A stretch of 37,740 nucleotides of DNA, taken from NCBI GenBank assembly GCA_021784675.1, contig JAJYHR010000148.1, positions 1-37,740 of the forward strand, read 5' to 3'. The translations under genes were made by a program, and so were the position numbers. This DNA is from Actinomycetes bacterium (GTDB lineage Bacteria > Actinomycetota > Acidimicrobiia > Acidimicrobiales > Acidimicrobiaceae). The notes beneath the pieces were generated by a model that saw nothing but the letters and a program-made list of their open reading frames with translations, searched no databases and had not been told where the DNA came from. The number at the start of each line of letters is the position of its first letter. Position 1 is the stretch's first letter. This document shows positions 1-7,567 of the stretch, one piece after another.

Positions 1-254
1 TGCCAAACGCTGGTCAAAAGGCCAGAGGAAGGCACACCGCAAGGTGCAGTGCCGAAAGGCGAGAGCCCTGAGTAGCGCCAAGAACCGGGCCTCGTCGAGA
101 GAGATCTCGGCGTGCGAGCAAAGGCAAACCCAATCATCCGCCAGCCCCTCGGGGCCAGACCAGTTGGTCGCGGTGGCGTGAAGACGGTGGTGCCAAGCAA
201 CTCCAACCGCGCGGATGGGTCAGAAGCCCCGTCCGCATGGGCGGGGAGGTTCAC
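1..254 (+). ncRNA. Structured RNA, probably TnpB-type omega-RNA scaffold (5' end outside window)
   Basis: No credible reading frame covers this stretch, but it holds many short stems: CTGGTC/GGCCAG with an AAAA loop (10-25), CACC/GGTG with a GCAA tetraloop (35-46), GCC/GGC with a GAAA loop (51-60), GCCC/GGGC (144-155) and GACC/GGTC with an AGTT loop (158-169). It finishes in an 8-bp stem (227-234 with 239-246) preceded by GAAG and followed by AGGTTCAC, the layout usual at the right end of IS200/IS605-family elements, where the TnpB guide RNA scaffold ends. Omega-RNAs extend 3' of tnpB, so the nuclease gene, if present, would lie left of position 1. Inference from motif form only; another structured RNA is possible. 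Confidence 0.45.
220..254 (+). mobile_element. IS200/IS605-like right-end hairpin
   Basis: The strand reads CAGAAG, then CCCCGTCC, loop GCAT, GGGCGGGG, then AGGTTCAC. The stem is fully paired if one U-G wobble is allowed, and that wobble is allowed only when the plus strand is the RNA. The form matches the right ends of many actinobacterial tnpB-carrying IS200/IS605 elements as I remember them. If so, the transposon ends at about 254, and the bases from about 255 would be the flank that serves as guide sequence. No transposase or tnpB is visible in this window. Confidence 0.5.
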
Positions 255-456
255 CCTTGCCGAGCGGGCCGAGTCACAGGGACCAGCTCCCGCGACACGC
301 CTGCCCCTGGTTCCGTTGCCAAAGCGGCCGGTTCCCGCCCGCGGAAGAAGGCCCATCGCGGAGAGGCGAGAGCCGCTCCTGCGAACAGGGAAAGAGCTCC
401 CCGCAAGGGGCGGCAATCCAGATGATCGCTAGCGAACACTCACTGGGAACGGAATC
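255..456 (+). other. Gene-free stretch with GNRA-type hairpins upstream of cofD
   Basis: No supported gene. GNRA or similar tetraloop hairpins continue here: GGC/GCC with GAGA (365-374), CCTG/CAGG with CGAA (378-389) and CCCC/GGGG with GCAA (399-410). The decamer GGCGAGAGCC at 365-374 also occurs at 58-67, and TGCCAAA at 317-323 also occurs at 1-7, so this part may be a diverged partial copy of the first structured segment. A 10-bp palindrome TCGCTAGCGA lies at 424-433. No convincing promoter for cofD was found. Confidence 0.4.
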
Positions 457-1434
457 GTGAACCAAGCTCGAAACGGTGGCGCCAGGCGGGTATGCGTCCT
501 GAGCGGAGGCGTCGGGGCCGCGAAGTTCCTCTCCGGGGTCGTGGCCGCCGGGGCGGGCGAGGAGACCGCGGCCGTGGTCAACACCGGAGACGACACCTCC
601 CTCTACGGGCTGCGCATCTGCCCCGACCTCGACACCATCACCTACACCCTCTCCGGGCGGGTGAACCAGCAGGCGGGATGGGGGCTTGCCGGCGAGACCT
701 ACGGCGCTCGCCAGGAGCTCCAGCGGCTCGGAGACGAGGCCTGGTTCACCCTCGGCGACCGGGACATCGGCACCCACATGTACCGGACCCGGCGGCTGGC
801 GGAGGGGGCGACGCTGACGCAGGTGACCGCGGAGATCGCGATCGGGATTCCGGTGGCGCTGCTCCCGATGACCGACGGCAGCGTGGCCACCCGGGTCACC
901 GTCGAGCTTCCCAGGGATGGGCAGCCCCACGAGGTGGTGGAGATCGACTTCCAGGAGTACTTCGTCAAGTACCGCCACGCTCCCCGGGTTGTGCGCATCG
1001 GCTACCGCGGCGCCGACCGCGCGGAACCCACGCCCGAGGTGGTCGAGGCGCTCGGCGCCGCCGAGCTGATTGTGATCGCGCCCTCCAACCCGCTGCTCTC
1101 GATCTGGCCGATCCTCTCGCTGCCCGGGCTCGCCGAGCTGGTCGCCTCGCGGCGGGACCGGGTCGTGGCGGTTACCCCGATCATCGCCGGGAAGGCGGTA
1201 AAGGGCCCCCTCGAGGCGATTCTCGACTCGCTAATGCACCAGAGCGACGTCGCCACCATCGCCAGCCTCTACGCACCGTACGCCAGCACCCTGGTGATCG
1301 ACACCGCCGACGCCGGACGGTCTGCCGAGGTCGCCGCGGCCGGCATCGAGCCGCTGGTTACGAGCACCCTGATGACGGGAACCAGGGCCGCGGCCGATCT
1401 GGCCGGGGTAGTCCTGGAGGCGCTGTGGAGCTGA
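457..1434 (+). CDS. cofD: 2-phospho-L-lactate / enolpyruvyl transferase CofD (FbiA)
   Basis: CofD joins a lactyl- or enolpyruvyl-diphosphoguanosine to the deazaflavin FO, giving (dehydro-)F420-0 in the cytoplasm. The 325-residue protein has the usual length. It begins with a glycine-rich nucleotide-binding loop (SGGVGAAKF, residues 16-24), then NTGDDTSLYG, the GDRDIGTHMYRT segment near residue 105, PSNPLLSIWP near residue 210 and TPIIAGKAVKGP near residue 240, all typical of CofD. The GTG start follows a weak GGGAACGG. The end overlaps cofE by 10 bases, so the two are surely co-translated. In actinobacteria the substrate is expected to be the enolpyruvyl form, made by FbiD, which is not in this window. 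Confidence 0.95.
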   Translation: MNQARNGGARRVCVLSGGVGAAKFLSGVVAAGAGEETAAVVNTGDDTSLYGLRICPDLDTITYTLSGRVNQQAGWGLAGETYGARQELQRLGDEAWFTLGDRDIGTHMYRTRRLAEGATLTQVTAEIAIGIPVALLPMTDGSVATRVTVELPRDGQPHEVVEIDFQEYFVKYRHAPRVVRIGYRGADRAEPTPEVVEALGAAELIVIAPSNPLLSIWPILSLPGLAELVASRRDRVVAVTPIIAGKAVKGPLEAILDSLMHQSDVATIASLYAPYASTLVIDTADAGRSAEVAAAGIEPLVTSTLMTGTRAAADLAGVVLEALWS

Positions 1435-2111
1435 TTCCGATCGCGATCGAAGGCGAGATCGGCGAGGGGGCGGACCTTGCCGCCATCGCCGTCGCAGCCT
1501 GCGACCTCCGTGACCTCGACGTCCTGGTCGTCACCCAGAAGGTCGTCTCCAAGGCGGAGGGGCGCGTTGCCAGGCTCGCCGACGGCGACCTTGACGGCTT
1601 CGATGCGCTGGTAGCCGGGGAGACGCGGAGGGTCCTCCGCCGGAGGGGCCGCCTTGCCATCACCGAGACCCATCACGGCTTTGTCTGCGCCAACGCCGGC
1701 ATCGACCGCTCCAACGCCGAACCAGGCACGGTAACCCTGCTTCCTACCGACCCCGACCGGAGCGCCCGGGGCATCGCCGCTCGGATACGCCACCTGGCCG
1801 GTGTCCAGGTGGCGGTAATCGTGACCGACACCTTCGGGAGGGCGTGGCGCCGGGGGCTTGCCGACGTGGCCATCGGGGCGGCGGGCATCCGCCCGATCGT
1901 CGATCTGCGCGGCACCCCCGACCACAACGGCAGGACCCTGGAGGTCACCGAGGTCTGCATCGCCGACGAGATCGCGGCAGCGGCCGACCTCGTGAAGCCC
2001 AAGGCCGGCGGTGTTCCCATGGTGGTTGCGCGGGGACTCCCGGAGGCCTACTTCGGAGCTGGATCGGCGGCTGACATAGTCCGCCCCTACGCCGAGGACC
2101 TATTCCGCTAG
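1425..2111 (+). CDS. cofE: F420-0:gamma-glutamyl ligase CofE, single-domain form
   Basis: CofE adds gamma-linked glutamates to F420-0, using GTP. The 228-residue protein shows TQKVVSKAEGR (about 30-40), ETHHGFVCANAGID (about 78-91), VTDTFGRAWRRG (about 130-141) and LRGTPDHNGR (about 160-169), the core motifs of the family. It starts at a GTG inside cofD after TGGAGG. Mycobacterial FbiB carries an additional C-terminal FMN-binding domain that reduces dehydro-F420; this protein stops after the ligase domain, so that step needs another protein. Its 3' end overlaps the converging epimerase gene by 12 bases. Confidence 0.95.
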   Translation: MELIPIAIEGEIGEGADLAAIAVAACDLRDLDVLVVTQKVVSKAEGRVARLADGDLDGFDALVAGETRRVLRRRGRLAITETHHGFVCANAGIDRSNAEPGTVTLLPTDPDRSARGIAARIRHLAGVQVAVIVTDTFGRAWRRGLADVAIGAAGIRPIVDLRGTPDHNGRTLEVTEVCIADEIAAAADLVKPKAGGVPMVVARGLPEAYFGAGSAADIVRPYAEDLFR

Positions 2112-3068
2112 GTCGCGAGTGGCCTCCATCCAGGAGACGACGCCCCGGAGCCCGTCTTCGATCTTGGTGAATGGGTGCCAGCGCAGGTACCACCCGGCCC
2201 GCCTGGCGTTGAGCGCAGACCGCATGATCTCTCCGGCCACACCCTGGCCGTAGGCTGGTTCGGCGCCCTGGCGGCCGGTCAGAACCGCGAGCGCCGCGTA
2301 GAGCTCGTTGATCGAGATCTCCCTGCCGGTCCCGATGTTGATCTGGGTCCCTCCGCCCGACTCCATCGCCCGGTAGAACGCATCGACCACATCGTCGACG
2401 TAGACGAAATCCCGGGTCTGGGTGCCGTCGCCATAGATGGTGACCGGTGAACCCGCCAGCAGCGACCTGGCAAAGACCGACACCACCCCGGCCTCGCCGC
2501 GGGCGCCCTGGCGGGGGCCGTAGACGTTGGCGAGGATCAGCGCCGTGTACTCGAGATCGTAGGTGGCCCGGTAGATCTCCAGGTACCTGAGGACGGTGTC
2601 CTTGGAGAGGCCGTAGTTGGACTCTGGACGGTGCGCCACGTCCTCGGAGATCGGAATCCTGTCCTCGGGGACCGCTCCGTAGATCCCGGCGCTGGCCGCA
2701 AAGACCACCTTCTGCACGCTCGCCCGCCGGGAGGCGTCGAGGATCCGCAGCGACCCGAGGATGTTCGCGTCTGCGTCCGCAATCGGGTCGACCATCGACA
2801 TCCGGACGTCGGAGCGGGCCGCAAGGTGGAAGACCACCTCCGGCTGGCGCCGCTCGACCAGGGTGGCCACTCCGGCATCCTTGACGTCGATCTGGTGAAA
2901 GTGAAGCTTGCCGCCGCGCAGCGAGCGGGCCGTGCTCAGGTTGGCGAGCGACCCCGACGACAGGTCGTCGACCACGTCTACATCGATGCCGGAGCTGACC
3001 AGCCGCTCGGCAAGGTGCGACCCGATGAAGCCGGCACCGCCGGTGACCATGACCCGCATCGGGGTCAC
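2100..3068 (-). CDS. NAD-dependent sugar-nucleotide epimerase (GalE-like)
   Basis: This is an extended short-chain dehydrogenase/epimerase of 322 residues. It has the NAD-binding loop TGGAGFIGSHL (residues 9-19), a DLSSG segment, AARSDVRMSM near residue 84, the Ser/Tyr/Lys catalytic set (AASAGIYG; YGLSK near residues 151-155), and NVYGPRQG with GTQTRDFVYVDDV later. It is most like UDP-glucose 4-epimerases, but the exact sugar cannot be told. It is the last gene of the nine-gene minus-strand run. The GTG start overlaps the manC stop as GTGA; an ATG at 3059 is the alternative, and neither has a good ribosome binding site, so translation is probably coupled. Confidence 0.85.
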   Translation of the reverse strand: MTPMRVMVTGGAGFIGSHLAERLVSSGIDVDVVDDLSSGSLANLSTARSLRGGKLHFHQIDVKDAGVATLVERRQPEVVFHLAARSDVRMSMVDPIADADANILGSLRILDASRRASVQKVVFAASAGIYGAVPEDRIPISEDVAHRPESNYGLSKDTVLRYLEIYRATYDLEYTALILANVYGPRQGARGEAGVVSVFARSLLAGSPVTIYGDGTQTRDFVYVDDVVDAFYRAMESGGGTQINIGTGREISINELYAALAVLTGRQGAEPAYGQGVAGEIMRSALNARRAGWYLRWHPFTKIEDGLRGVVSWMEATRDLAE

Positions 3069-4111
3069 CGGGTCCGCGCCGACCCTACAAAGGCCGCCCC
3101 GGGTTCCAGCGGGGTGCTTCGCGCTACCACCGACAGCTCGGTCAGGCTCACATTCTCGGGCACCACGGTACCGGCACCGACTATCGAGTCGACAATGCTC
3201 GCGCCCGCGCCGATCCTCGCCCCCTCCAGCACGATTGAGTGCTCGATCATCGCGCCGGGGCCGACCTCCACTCCGTCTTCGATGACTGAGCCGCCGAGAA
3301 CCGCACCCGTGTCGAGCGCCGCCTCCCGGCCGACGTAGCAGCGCGAGCCGCCGCCAAAGGGCTCGACGATGGCCCCCTCCAGCGGGAGCAGCTGCCTCCT
3401 CCGCCGGCCAAACAGGATGTCCAGCGCTGCCCGGCGGAACGTCCGCGGCGTCCCGGCATCCAGCCAGTAGCAGGTGGATGCCTTGGCATAGAGCCTCCCC
3501 TCGGCCACCAGCTTCGGAAAGAGCTCTCGCTCGATCGACATCGGCTCGCCGAAGGCGATCCGGTCGAGGACGCTCGGGTCGAGGACGTAGACCCCGGCGT
3601 TGATCTCGTTGGAGGGGGCCAGCCCTTGCTTGGGCTTCTCGACGAAGCGCAGCGCCCGGCCGGACTCGTCGACCTCCACCACCCCGAAGTTGCTCGGATC
3701 CTCCACCCGGACCAGCCCGATGGTAGCCTCGGCGCCGTGGTCGCCGTGGAAAGCCACCAGCTCTTGCACGTCAAGATCGGTAAGGATATCCCCGTTCACC
3801 ACTACGAAGGTGGAGTCGATCCCGGCGGTCTCAGCGGCGAAGCGGATCGCGCCCGCCGTGTCGAGCGGGCGTTCCTCGACCGCGTACCGGAGCCGCACCC
3901 CGCTCGCCACGCCGTCGGGGTATGCGGCGAGGAACGCCTCCGGCTGGTAACCGAGGGAGAGCACCGCCTCGTCGACGCCGTAGGAGTGAAGGGCGCTAAG
4001 GACCCGCTCCAGCATCGGGAACCCGACCACCCGGAGAAGCTGCTTGGGGGTATGAAGGGTGAGGGGCCTCAGCCTGGTTCCCTCTCCGCCCACTAGAACT
4101 ACTGCCTTCAT
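3065..4111 (-). CDS. manC: Mannose-1-phosphate guanylyltransferase-type nucleotidyltransferase (ManB/ManC)
   Basis: This 348-residue sugar-phosphate nucleotidyltransferase starts with the signature VLVGGEGTRLRPLT (residues 5-18) and TPKQLL, then GD in NGDILTDLD (about 107), FVEKPK (about 156-161) and NAGVYVLDP. The C-terminal third (from about residue 255) is a left-handed beta-helix of hexapeptide repeats (DTGAVLGGSVIEDG and following). It would make GDP-mannose or a related NDP-sugar. In Mycobacterium the gene beside wbbL and the F420 genes is manB, a GDP-mannose pyrophosphorylase, and the order here is the same, which is the main reason for this call. AGGAAG lies before the ATG. Confidence 0.8.
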   Translation of the reverse strand: MKAVVLVGGEGTRLRPLTLHTPKQLLRVVGFPMLERVLSALHSYGVDEAVLSLGYQPEAFLAAYPDGVASGVRLRYAVEERPLDTAGAIRFAAETAGIDSTFVVVNGDILTDLDVQELVAFHGDHGAEATIGLVRVEDPSNFGVVEVDESGRALRFVEKPKQGLAPSNEINAGVYVLDPSVLDRIAFGEPMSIERELFPKLVAEGRLYAKASTCYWLDAGTPRTFRRAALDILFGRRRRQLLPLEGAIVEPFGGGSRCYVGREAALDTGAVLGGSVIEDGVEVGPGAMIEHSIVLEGARIGAGASIVDSIVGAGTVVPENVSLTELSVVARSTPLEPGAAFVGSARTR

Positions 4112-4127
4112 CTCAACTTCCTCAGGA

Positions 4128-4775
4128 TCATCCCGCGCTCACGCTGGCCAGGTTGGCGGCGGTCGGCGGCTGGGGGATGTGTGCGCCCTTGGGAGCTACC
4201 GCGACGGTGATGACCTGATCATTCTTGAGCAATACCTTGGCAGGGTTAGTGTAGATGGTCGGCTGGGTAGAGAGCAAGGATGACCACACGTAAATCCCGA
4301 ATACGGCGCGGGAGCCGTGGCATCTGGCCGCGGCGGAGACGGCGGCCTTGCCGGGAAGCTTGAACCCTCCATTGGTGATGCTCAACCCCTTGTAGCTCCG
4401 GACGAAGGCAGCAAGGTTGGCGTTGCTGCCGGCTTCGGCGGCGCTCGCCGGGTGCACCTTGAGCACGCCTTTGCCGATCGACGAGATGCCCGAAATCTTC
4501 CCGGAGCTTGCCGCAAGCGGCTTCGCGAAGGTCCCGCAGCCGTCGAAGCCGATGGCGGTATACGACGTCGAGCCCACCGCCGGCTGCACCGACGAAGCCG
4601 CGGAGCCGGCCGGGTGGTTCAGCTCGAACTTGGAGTAGCCGATGGTGGCCACCCCCGCCACGACGATGATCGTCAGCGCCGAGTAGAAACCGACCGGAAT
4701 CTGCCGGTGCGACCGGGCGCGGCTCCCGGCCGCCTGCGCGCGGGCGACCCGCTTTGAACTCTCTCTATTTGCCAT
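4128..4775 (-). CDS. Membrane-anchored exported protein of unknown function
   Basis: The 215-residue protein has a strongly basic N-terminus (about residues 1-28), one membrane helix (about 29-46, FYSALTIIVVAGVATIGYS), and an outside part with two cysteines (near residues 80 and 151) that could pair. Features of the outer part are YTAIGFDGCGTFAKPL, KGVLKVHP, NGGFKLPG and KNDQVITVAVAPKGAHIP. I do not know its function. It resembles a membrane-anchored family that I recall from Acidimicrobiia, with a related GDGLIHIHP-type segment. It lies between wbbL and manC with 12- and 16-base gaps and has GGAG before its ATG, so it should be co-expressed with the cell-wall sugar genes. Confidence 0.75.
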   Translation of the reverse strand: MANRESSKRVARAQAAGSRARSHRQIPVGFYSALTIIVVAGVATIGYSKFELNHPAGSAASSVQPAVGSTSYTAIGFDGCGTFAKPLAASSGKISGISSIGKGVLKVHPASAAEAGSNANLAAFVRSYKGLSITNGGFKLPGKAAVSAAARCHGSRAVFGIYVWSSLLSTQPTIYTNPAKVLLKNDQVITVAVAPKGAHIPQPPTAANLASVSAG

Positions 4776-4787
4776 AATCGCTCCAGG

Positions 4788-5663
4788 TTACCAATCGTGC
4801 TCCGCGCCGCCTCCCCGGAAGGGCTCGCGCTCCCTGGTGGCGAGGGCTTTCGCCGACACCGCCGCCAGCCGGACGGCCACCCCGGCCATCACCATCAACC
4901 CACGGGGAAGGCTCCGGTACTCTCTCAAACCGTACCGCAAAAGGGAGCGGTGGTGGTGGAGGAGGGAGCGGAACCGGGCGCCGCCAGAGGAGAGCTGCCC
5001 GTAGTGGGTTATCACCGCCCCCGGGTCGAAAACCACCTGCCCGCCGGCGAGGTGAAACCGCCGGCAGAGATCGACATCCTCCAGGTAGAGGAAGTAGGCG
5101 GGGTCGAATCCGCCGATGCGCCGGAACCACCGCCGGCTCAGCATCATGCAGGCACCGGAGATCCACGGAACCTCGACCGCAGAGGCGGGAGCGGCCGACT
5201 CCAGCCGGTAGCGGCGCGATCCCGGATTCGATGGCCACAGCAGGCCCAAAACCGCGTGCATCCCAGCATCCAGGAGCGTGGGGAATCTCCGGAAGGACGG
5301 GTAGGGCTCTCCGGAGGCGGTGAGGGTGAGCGGGCCGACCGCCGCCGCGCCCTGCGAGGATGCAAGGGTTGCCGCCAGCCTCTCGATGGCCTCCCTGCCG
5401 ATGCTGACATCGGGGTTGAGCAGGAGGATCGAGCCGGAGTTGCACAGGGTTGCCGCCCAGTTGACCGCGGCCCCATACCCAAGGTTCTTCCCGGCCGCTA
5501 TCCGGAGCACCTCCCCCGAGCTGGAGGCTTCCTGGACGTGAGCGGCCTTGGGAGTGGCGTTGTCGACCACGATGATCTGGGGCACTCCCGCCTCGATCAG
5601 CGCGGCGACCAGCCCCTCGATCGTCGGTGTCCGGTAGTCGACGACTACCGCTGTCAGCTCCAC
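4788..5663 (-). CDS. wbbL: Rhamnosyltransferase WbbL-type (GT2 family)
   Basis: The 291-residue GT2 glycosyltransferase has VVDNAT (about 38-43), NLGYGAAVN (about 65-73), the metal-binding NPDVSIG (about 85-91), GMHAVLGLLWPSNP (about 134-147), ISGACMMLSR and the YLEDVDLCRR acid/acceptor segment. The GMHAVLG...WP.NP stretch is very close to mycobacterial WbbL, which transfers rhamnose from dTDP-rhamnose to GlcNAc-PP-decaprenol in the arabinogalactan linker; the position after rmlD also matches. The GTG start overlaps the rmlD stop by 10 bases and has GAGG 7 bases upstream. That the acceptor here is the same linker lipid is inference. Confidence 0.85.
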   Translation of the reverse strand: MELTAVVVDYRTPTIEGLVAALIEAGVPQIIVVDNATPKAAHVQEASSSGEVLRIAAGKNLGYGAAVNWAATLCNSGSILLLNPDVSIGREAIERLAATLASSQGAAAVGPLTLTASGEPYPSFRRFPTLLDAGMHAVLGLLWPSNPGSRRYRLESAAPASAVEVPWISGACMMLSRRWFRRIGGFDPAYFLYLEDVDLCRRFHLAGGQVVFDPGAVITHYGQLSSGGARFRSLLHHHRSLLRYGLREYRSLPRGLMVMAGVAVRLAAVSAKALATREREPFRGGGAEHDW

Positions 5664-6532
5664 GCGCCCGCCTCGAGCGCCTGAGCCGCCGACTCCGCCA
5701 GAGCCTCGTGCCAGTCGCGCAGCGGCTCGAACCCGCCCGCAGCAAGAGCCGCCGGCTCGAGCACCGAGTAGACGGGCCGGGGGGCAGGAAAGCGCTCCCG
5801 CATCTCGGCGGTGGCCGCCGGCTTCACCAGATCCGGATCGGCTCCCACGCAAGCAGCGAGGTGCCTCGCAACCTCGAGCCAGGAGGCAGCGCCGGCGTTG
5901 ACGACGTGGAAGCGGCCCGAGCAGCTGGAGAGGATGAGGCGGATCGTCGCCGCCGCCAGATCGTCCGCGCTGGTCGGCGATCCGAACTGGTCGTCTACAA
6001 AGCGCATCTCCGTCCTGGAGAGCGCCAGCCGGCCCACGGTGGCCGCAATGTTCCCCGCCGATGCGCTCATCACCCACGCCGACCGGAGGCAGAGATCGAG
6101 GCCGGTCCTCAGCTCCATCTCGCCAGCCAGCTTGCTGGCTCCGTAGACCCCGAGCGGGTTGGTCCGGTCCCACTCCCGGTAGGGCCTTCCCAGGGAGCCG
6201 TCGAATACGTAGTCAGTAGAGAAGTGGCAGACCCTCGATCCGGACCGCTCGGCCGCCTCGACCAGCCAGCGCACGGCCATGGCGTTGGCCGCATACGCCC
6301 GCTCCGGCTCGGTCTCGGCCCGGTCCACCGCGGTGTAGGCGGCGCAGTTGATGATCCAATCGGGGCGGAGTGCGGAGACGAACTCGTGAACCTCGTCCCT
6401 CGCGGTGACGTCGAGGCGTGCACGGCCGACGGCGAAGATCTCGACCGGAACGCTCAGCCCGCGGAGGAGAGCGACCACCCGGGATCCAACCTGCCCGCCG
6501 GATCCGGTTACCGCTACCCTCAGGGCGCTCAC
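5654..6532 (-). CDS. rmlD: dTDP-4-dehydrorhamnose reductase RmlD
   Basis: RmlD reduces dTDP-4-keto-L-rhamnose to dTDP-L-rhamnose with NAD(P)H. The protein has 292 residues. It shows the nucleotide-binding loop TGSGGQVGSRV near the N-terminus, NCAAYTAVDRAE (about 60-71), FSTDYVFDG (about 103-111) and the catalytic YGASK, all normal for the family. I chose the GTG at 6532 because it forms a GTGA overlap with the rmlB stop and has GGAG 6 bases before it; a TTG at 6544 would add four residues. Coupled to rmlB upstream and wbbL downstream. Confidence 0.95.
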   Translation of the reverse strand: MSALRVAVTGSGGQVGSRVVALLRGLSVPVEIFAVGRARLDVTARDEVHEFVSALRPDWIINCAAYTAVDRAETEPERAYAANAMAVRWLVEAAERSGSRVCHFSTDYVFDGSLGRPYREWDRTNPLGVYGASKLAGEMELRTGLDLCLRSAWVMSASAGNIAATVGRLALSRTEMRFVDDQFGSPTSADDLAAATIRLILSSCSGRFHVVNAGAASWLEVARHLAACVGADPDLVKPAATAEMRERFPAPRPVYSVLEPAALAAGGFEPLRDWHEALAESAAQALEAGAWS

Positions 6533-7539
6533 CGCGCGCTCCAAGCCTCACCTTCCGAGATCGGCGCCCGCTTGATCAACGGCCGCCACCACTCCTCGTG
6601 CTCACGATACCACTCGACAGTGGCGGCGATCCCCTCGCTGAACTCGACCATCGGCGCCCAGGAGAGCTCCCGCCGGATCTTGCTCGCGTCGAGCAGGTAC
6701 CGGCGATCGTGAGACGGGCGATCCGGGACCGTCGTCTTCAACGACCGCGGCTTGCCCAGAAGATCGAGGATGATGTCGGCGATCTCCTCGACCGACCGCT
6801 CGACGCCCGTACCCGCGTGGTAGGTCTCGCCAGCAGACCCCCTGGCGATGACGGCGTCGATCGCCCGGCAGTGGTCGGCGACGTGGATCCACTCCCGACG
6901 GTTCTCCTTGGAGGCGTAGAGCGGCAGCGGTTTGTCGTCGAGGGCGAGCGCGGTGAAGAGCGGGATCAGCTTCTCCGGGAACTGGAAGGGGCCGTAGTTG
7001 TTGGCGCAGTTGGTGATCGAGATCGGAAGGCCGTAGGTCAGGTGGTAGGCGCGAACGGCGTGGTCACCCCCGGCCTTTGACGCGTTGTAAGGCGTGCGGG
7101 GGCGGTACGGATCGTCCTCGGCGAAGGCTGCGTCGGCATCGAGATCGAGGTCTCCATAGACCTCGCAGGTGGAGATGTGATGGAACCGCTGGAGGTCGCC
7201 GTAGAGGCGGGACGCCTCCAGCAGCCCCACCGTGCCACCGACGTTGGTAGCAAAGAACCGGCCCGGATCGATGACGGCGAGCGAGTTGTGCGACTCGGCC
7301 GCAAAGTTGACGACCACCTCGATCTGATGCCGCCGCAACAGCTCCAGGACCGCCGGGGTGTCGCCGATGTCGCCATGGGCGAAGTCGATCCGGCTCTCCA
7401 GATCCTGCAACGACTCCCGGCATCCGGCGTAGGTCAGCTTGTCGAGCACCACCACCTGGTCGGCCGGATGCTGATCGACCCAGTACCTGACGAAGTTTGA
7501 CCCGATAAAGCCGGCGCCACCGGTAACCAGAACCCTCAA
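6529..7539 (-). CDS. rmlB: dTDP-glucose 4,6-dehydratase RmlB
   Basis: RmlB converts dTDP-glucose to dTDP-4-keto-6-deoxyglucose. The 336-residue protein has TGGAGFIGSNFVRY (residues 6-19), LDKLTYAG (32-39), AAESHN (80-85), Tyr151 and Lys155 of YNASK, NNYGPFQFPEKLIP and REWIHV, all typical of RmlB. One thing is odd: the usual Thr-Asp-Glu of the active site (STDEVYG) reads STCEVYG, so Asp is replaced by Cys125 while Glu126 remains. It lies between rmlA and rmlD, which supports the assignment despite the change. Confidence 0.93.
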   Translation of the reverse strand: MRVLVTGGAGFIGSNFVRYWVDQHPADQVVVLDKLTYAGCRESLQDLESRIDFAHGDIGDTPAVLELLRRHQIEVVVNFAAESHNSLAVIDPGRFFATNVGGTVGLLEASRLYGDLQRFHHISTCEVYGDLDLDADAAFAEDDPYRPRTPYNASKAGGDHAVRAYHLTYGLPISITNCANNYGPFQFPEKLIPLFTALALDDKPLPLYASKENRREWIHVADHCRAIDAVIARGSAGETYHAGTGVERSVEEIADIILDLLGKPRSLKTTVPDRPSHDRRYLLDASKIRRELSWAPMVEFSEGIAATVEWYREHEEWWRPLIKRAPISEGEAWSAR

Positions 7540-7567
7540 CTCACTCCCTTCTCAAGCGAGAGCCAAT

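Noticed and set aside
112-432. A 106-codon frame near the left edge
   Set aside because: No ribosome site, Arg/Pro-rich composition, and it crosses the hairpins and the putative element end.
1-456. RNase P RNA or a group II intron end
   Set aside because: The first conserved block of RNase P (GAGGAAAGTCC) and its pairing partner are not found, only chance resemblance (GGCAAACCC near 123). The hairpin at 227-246 lacks the AGC triad and bulge of intron domain V.
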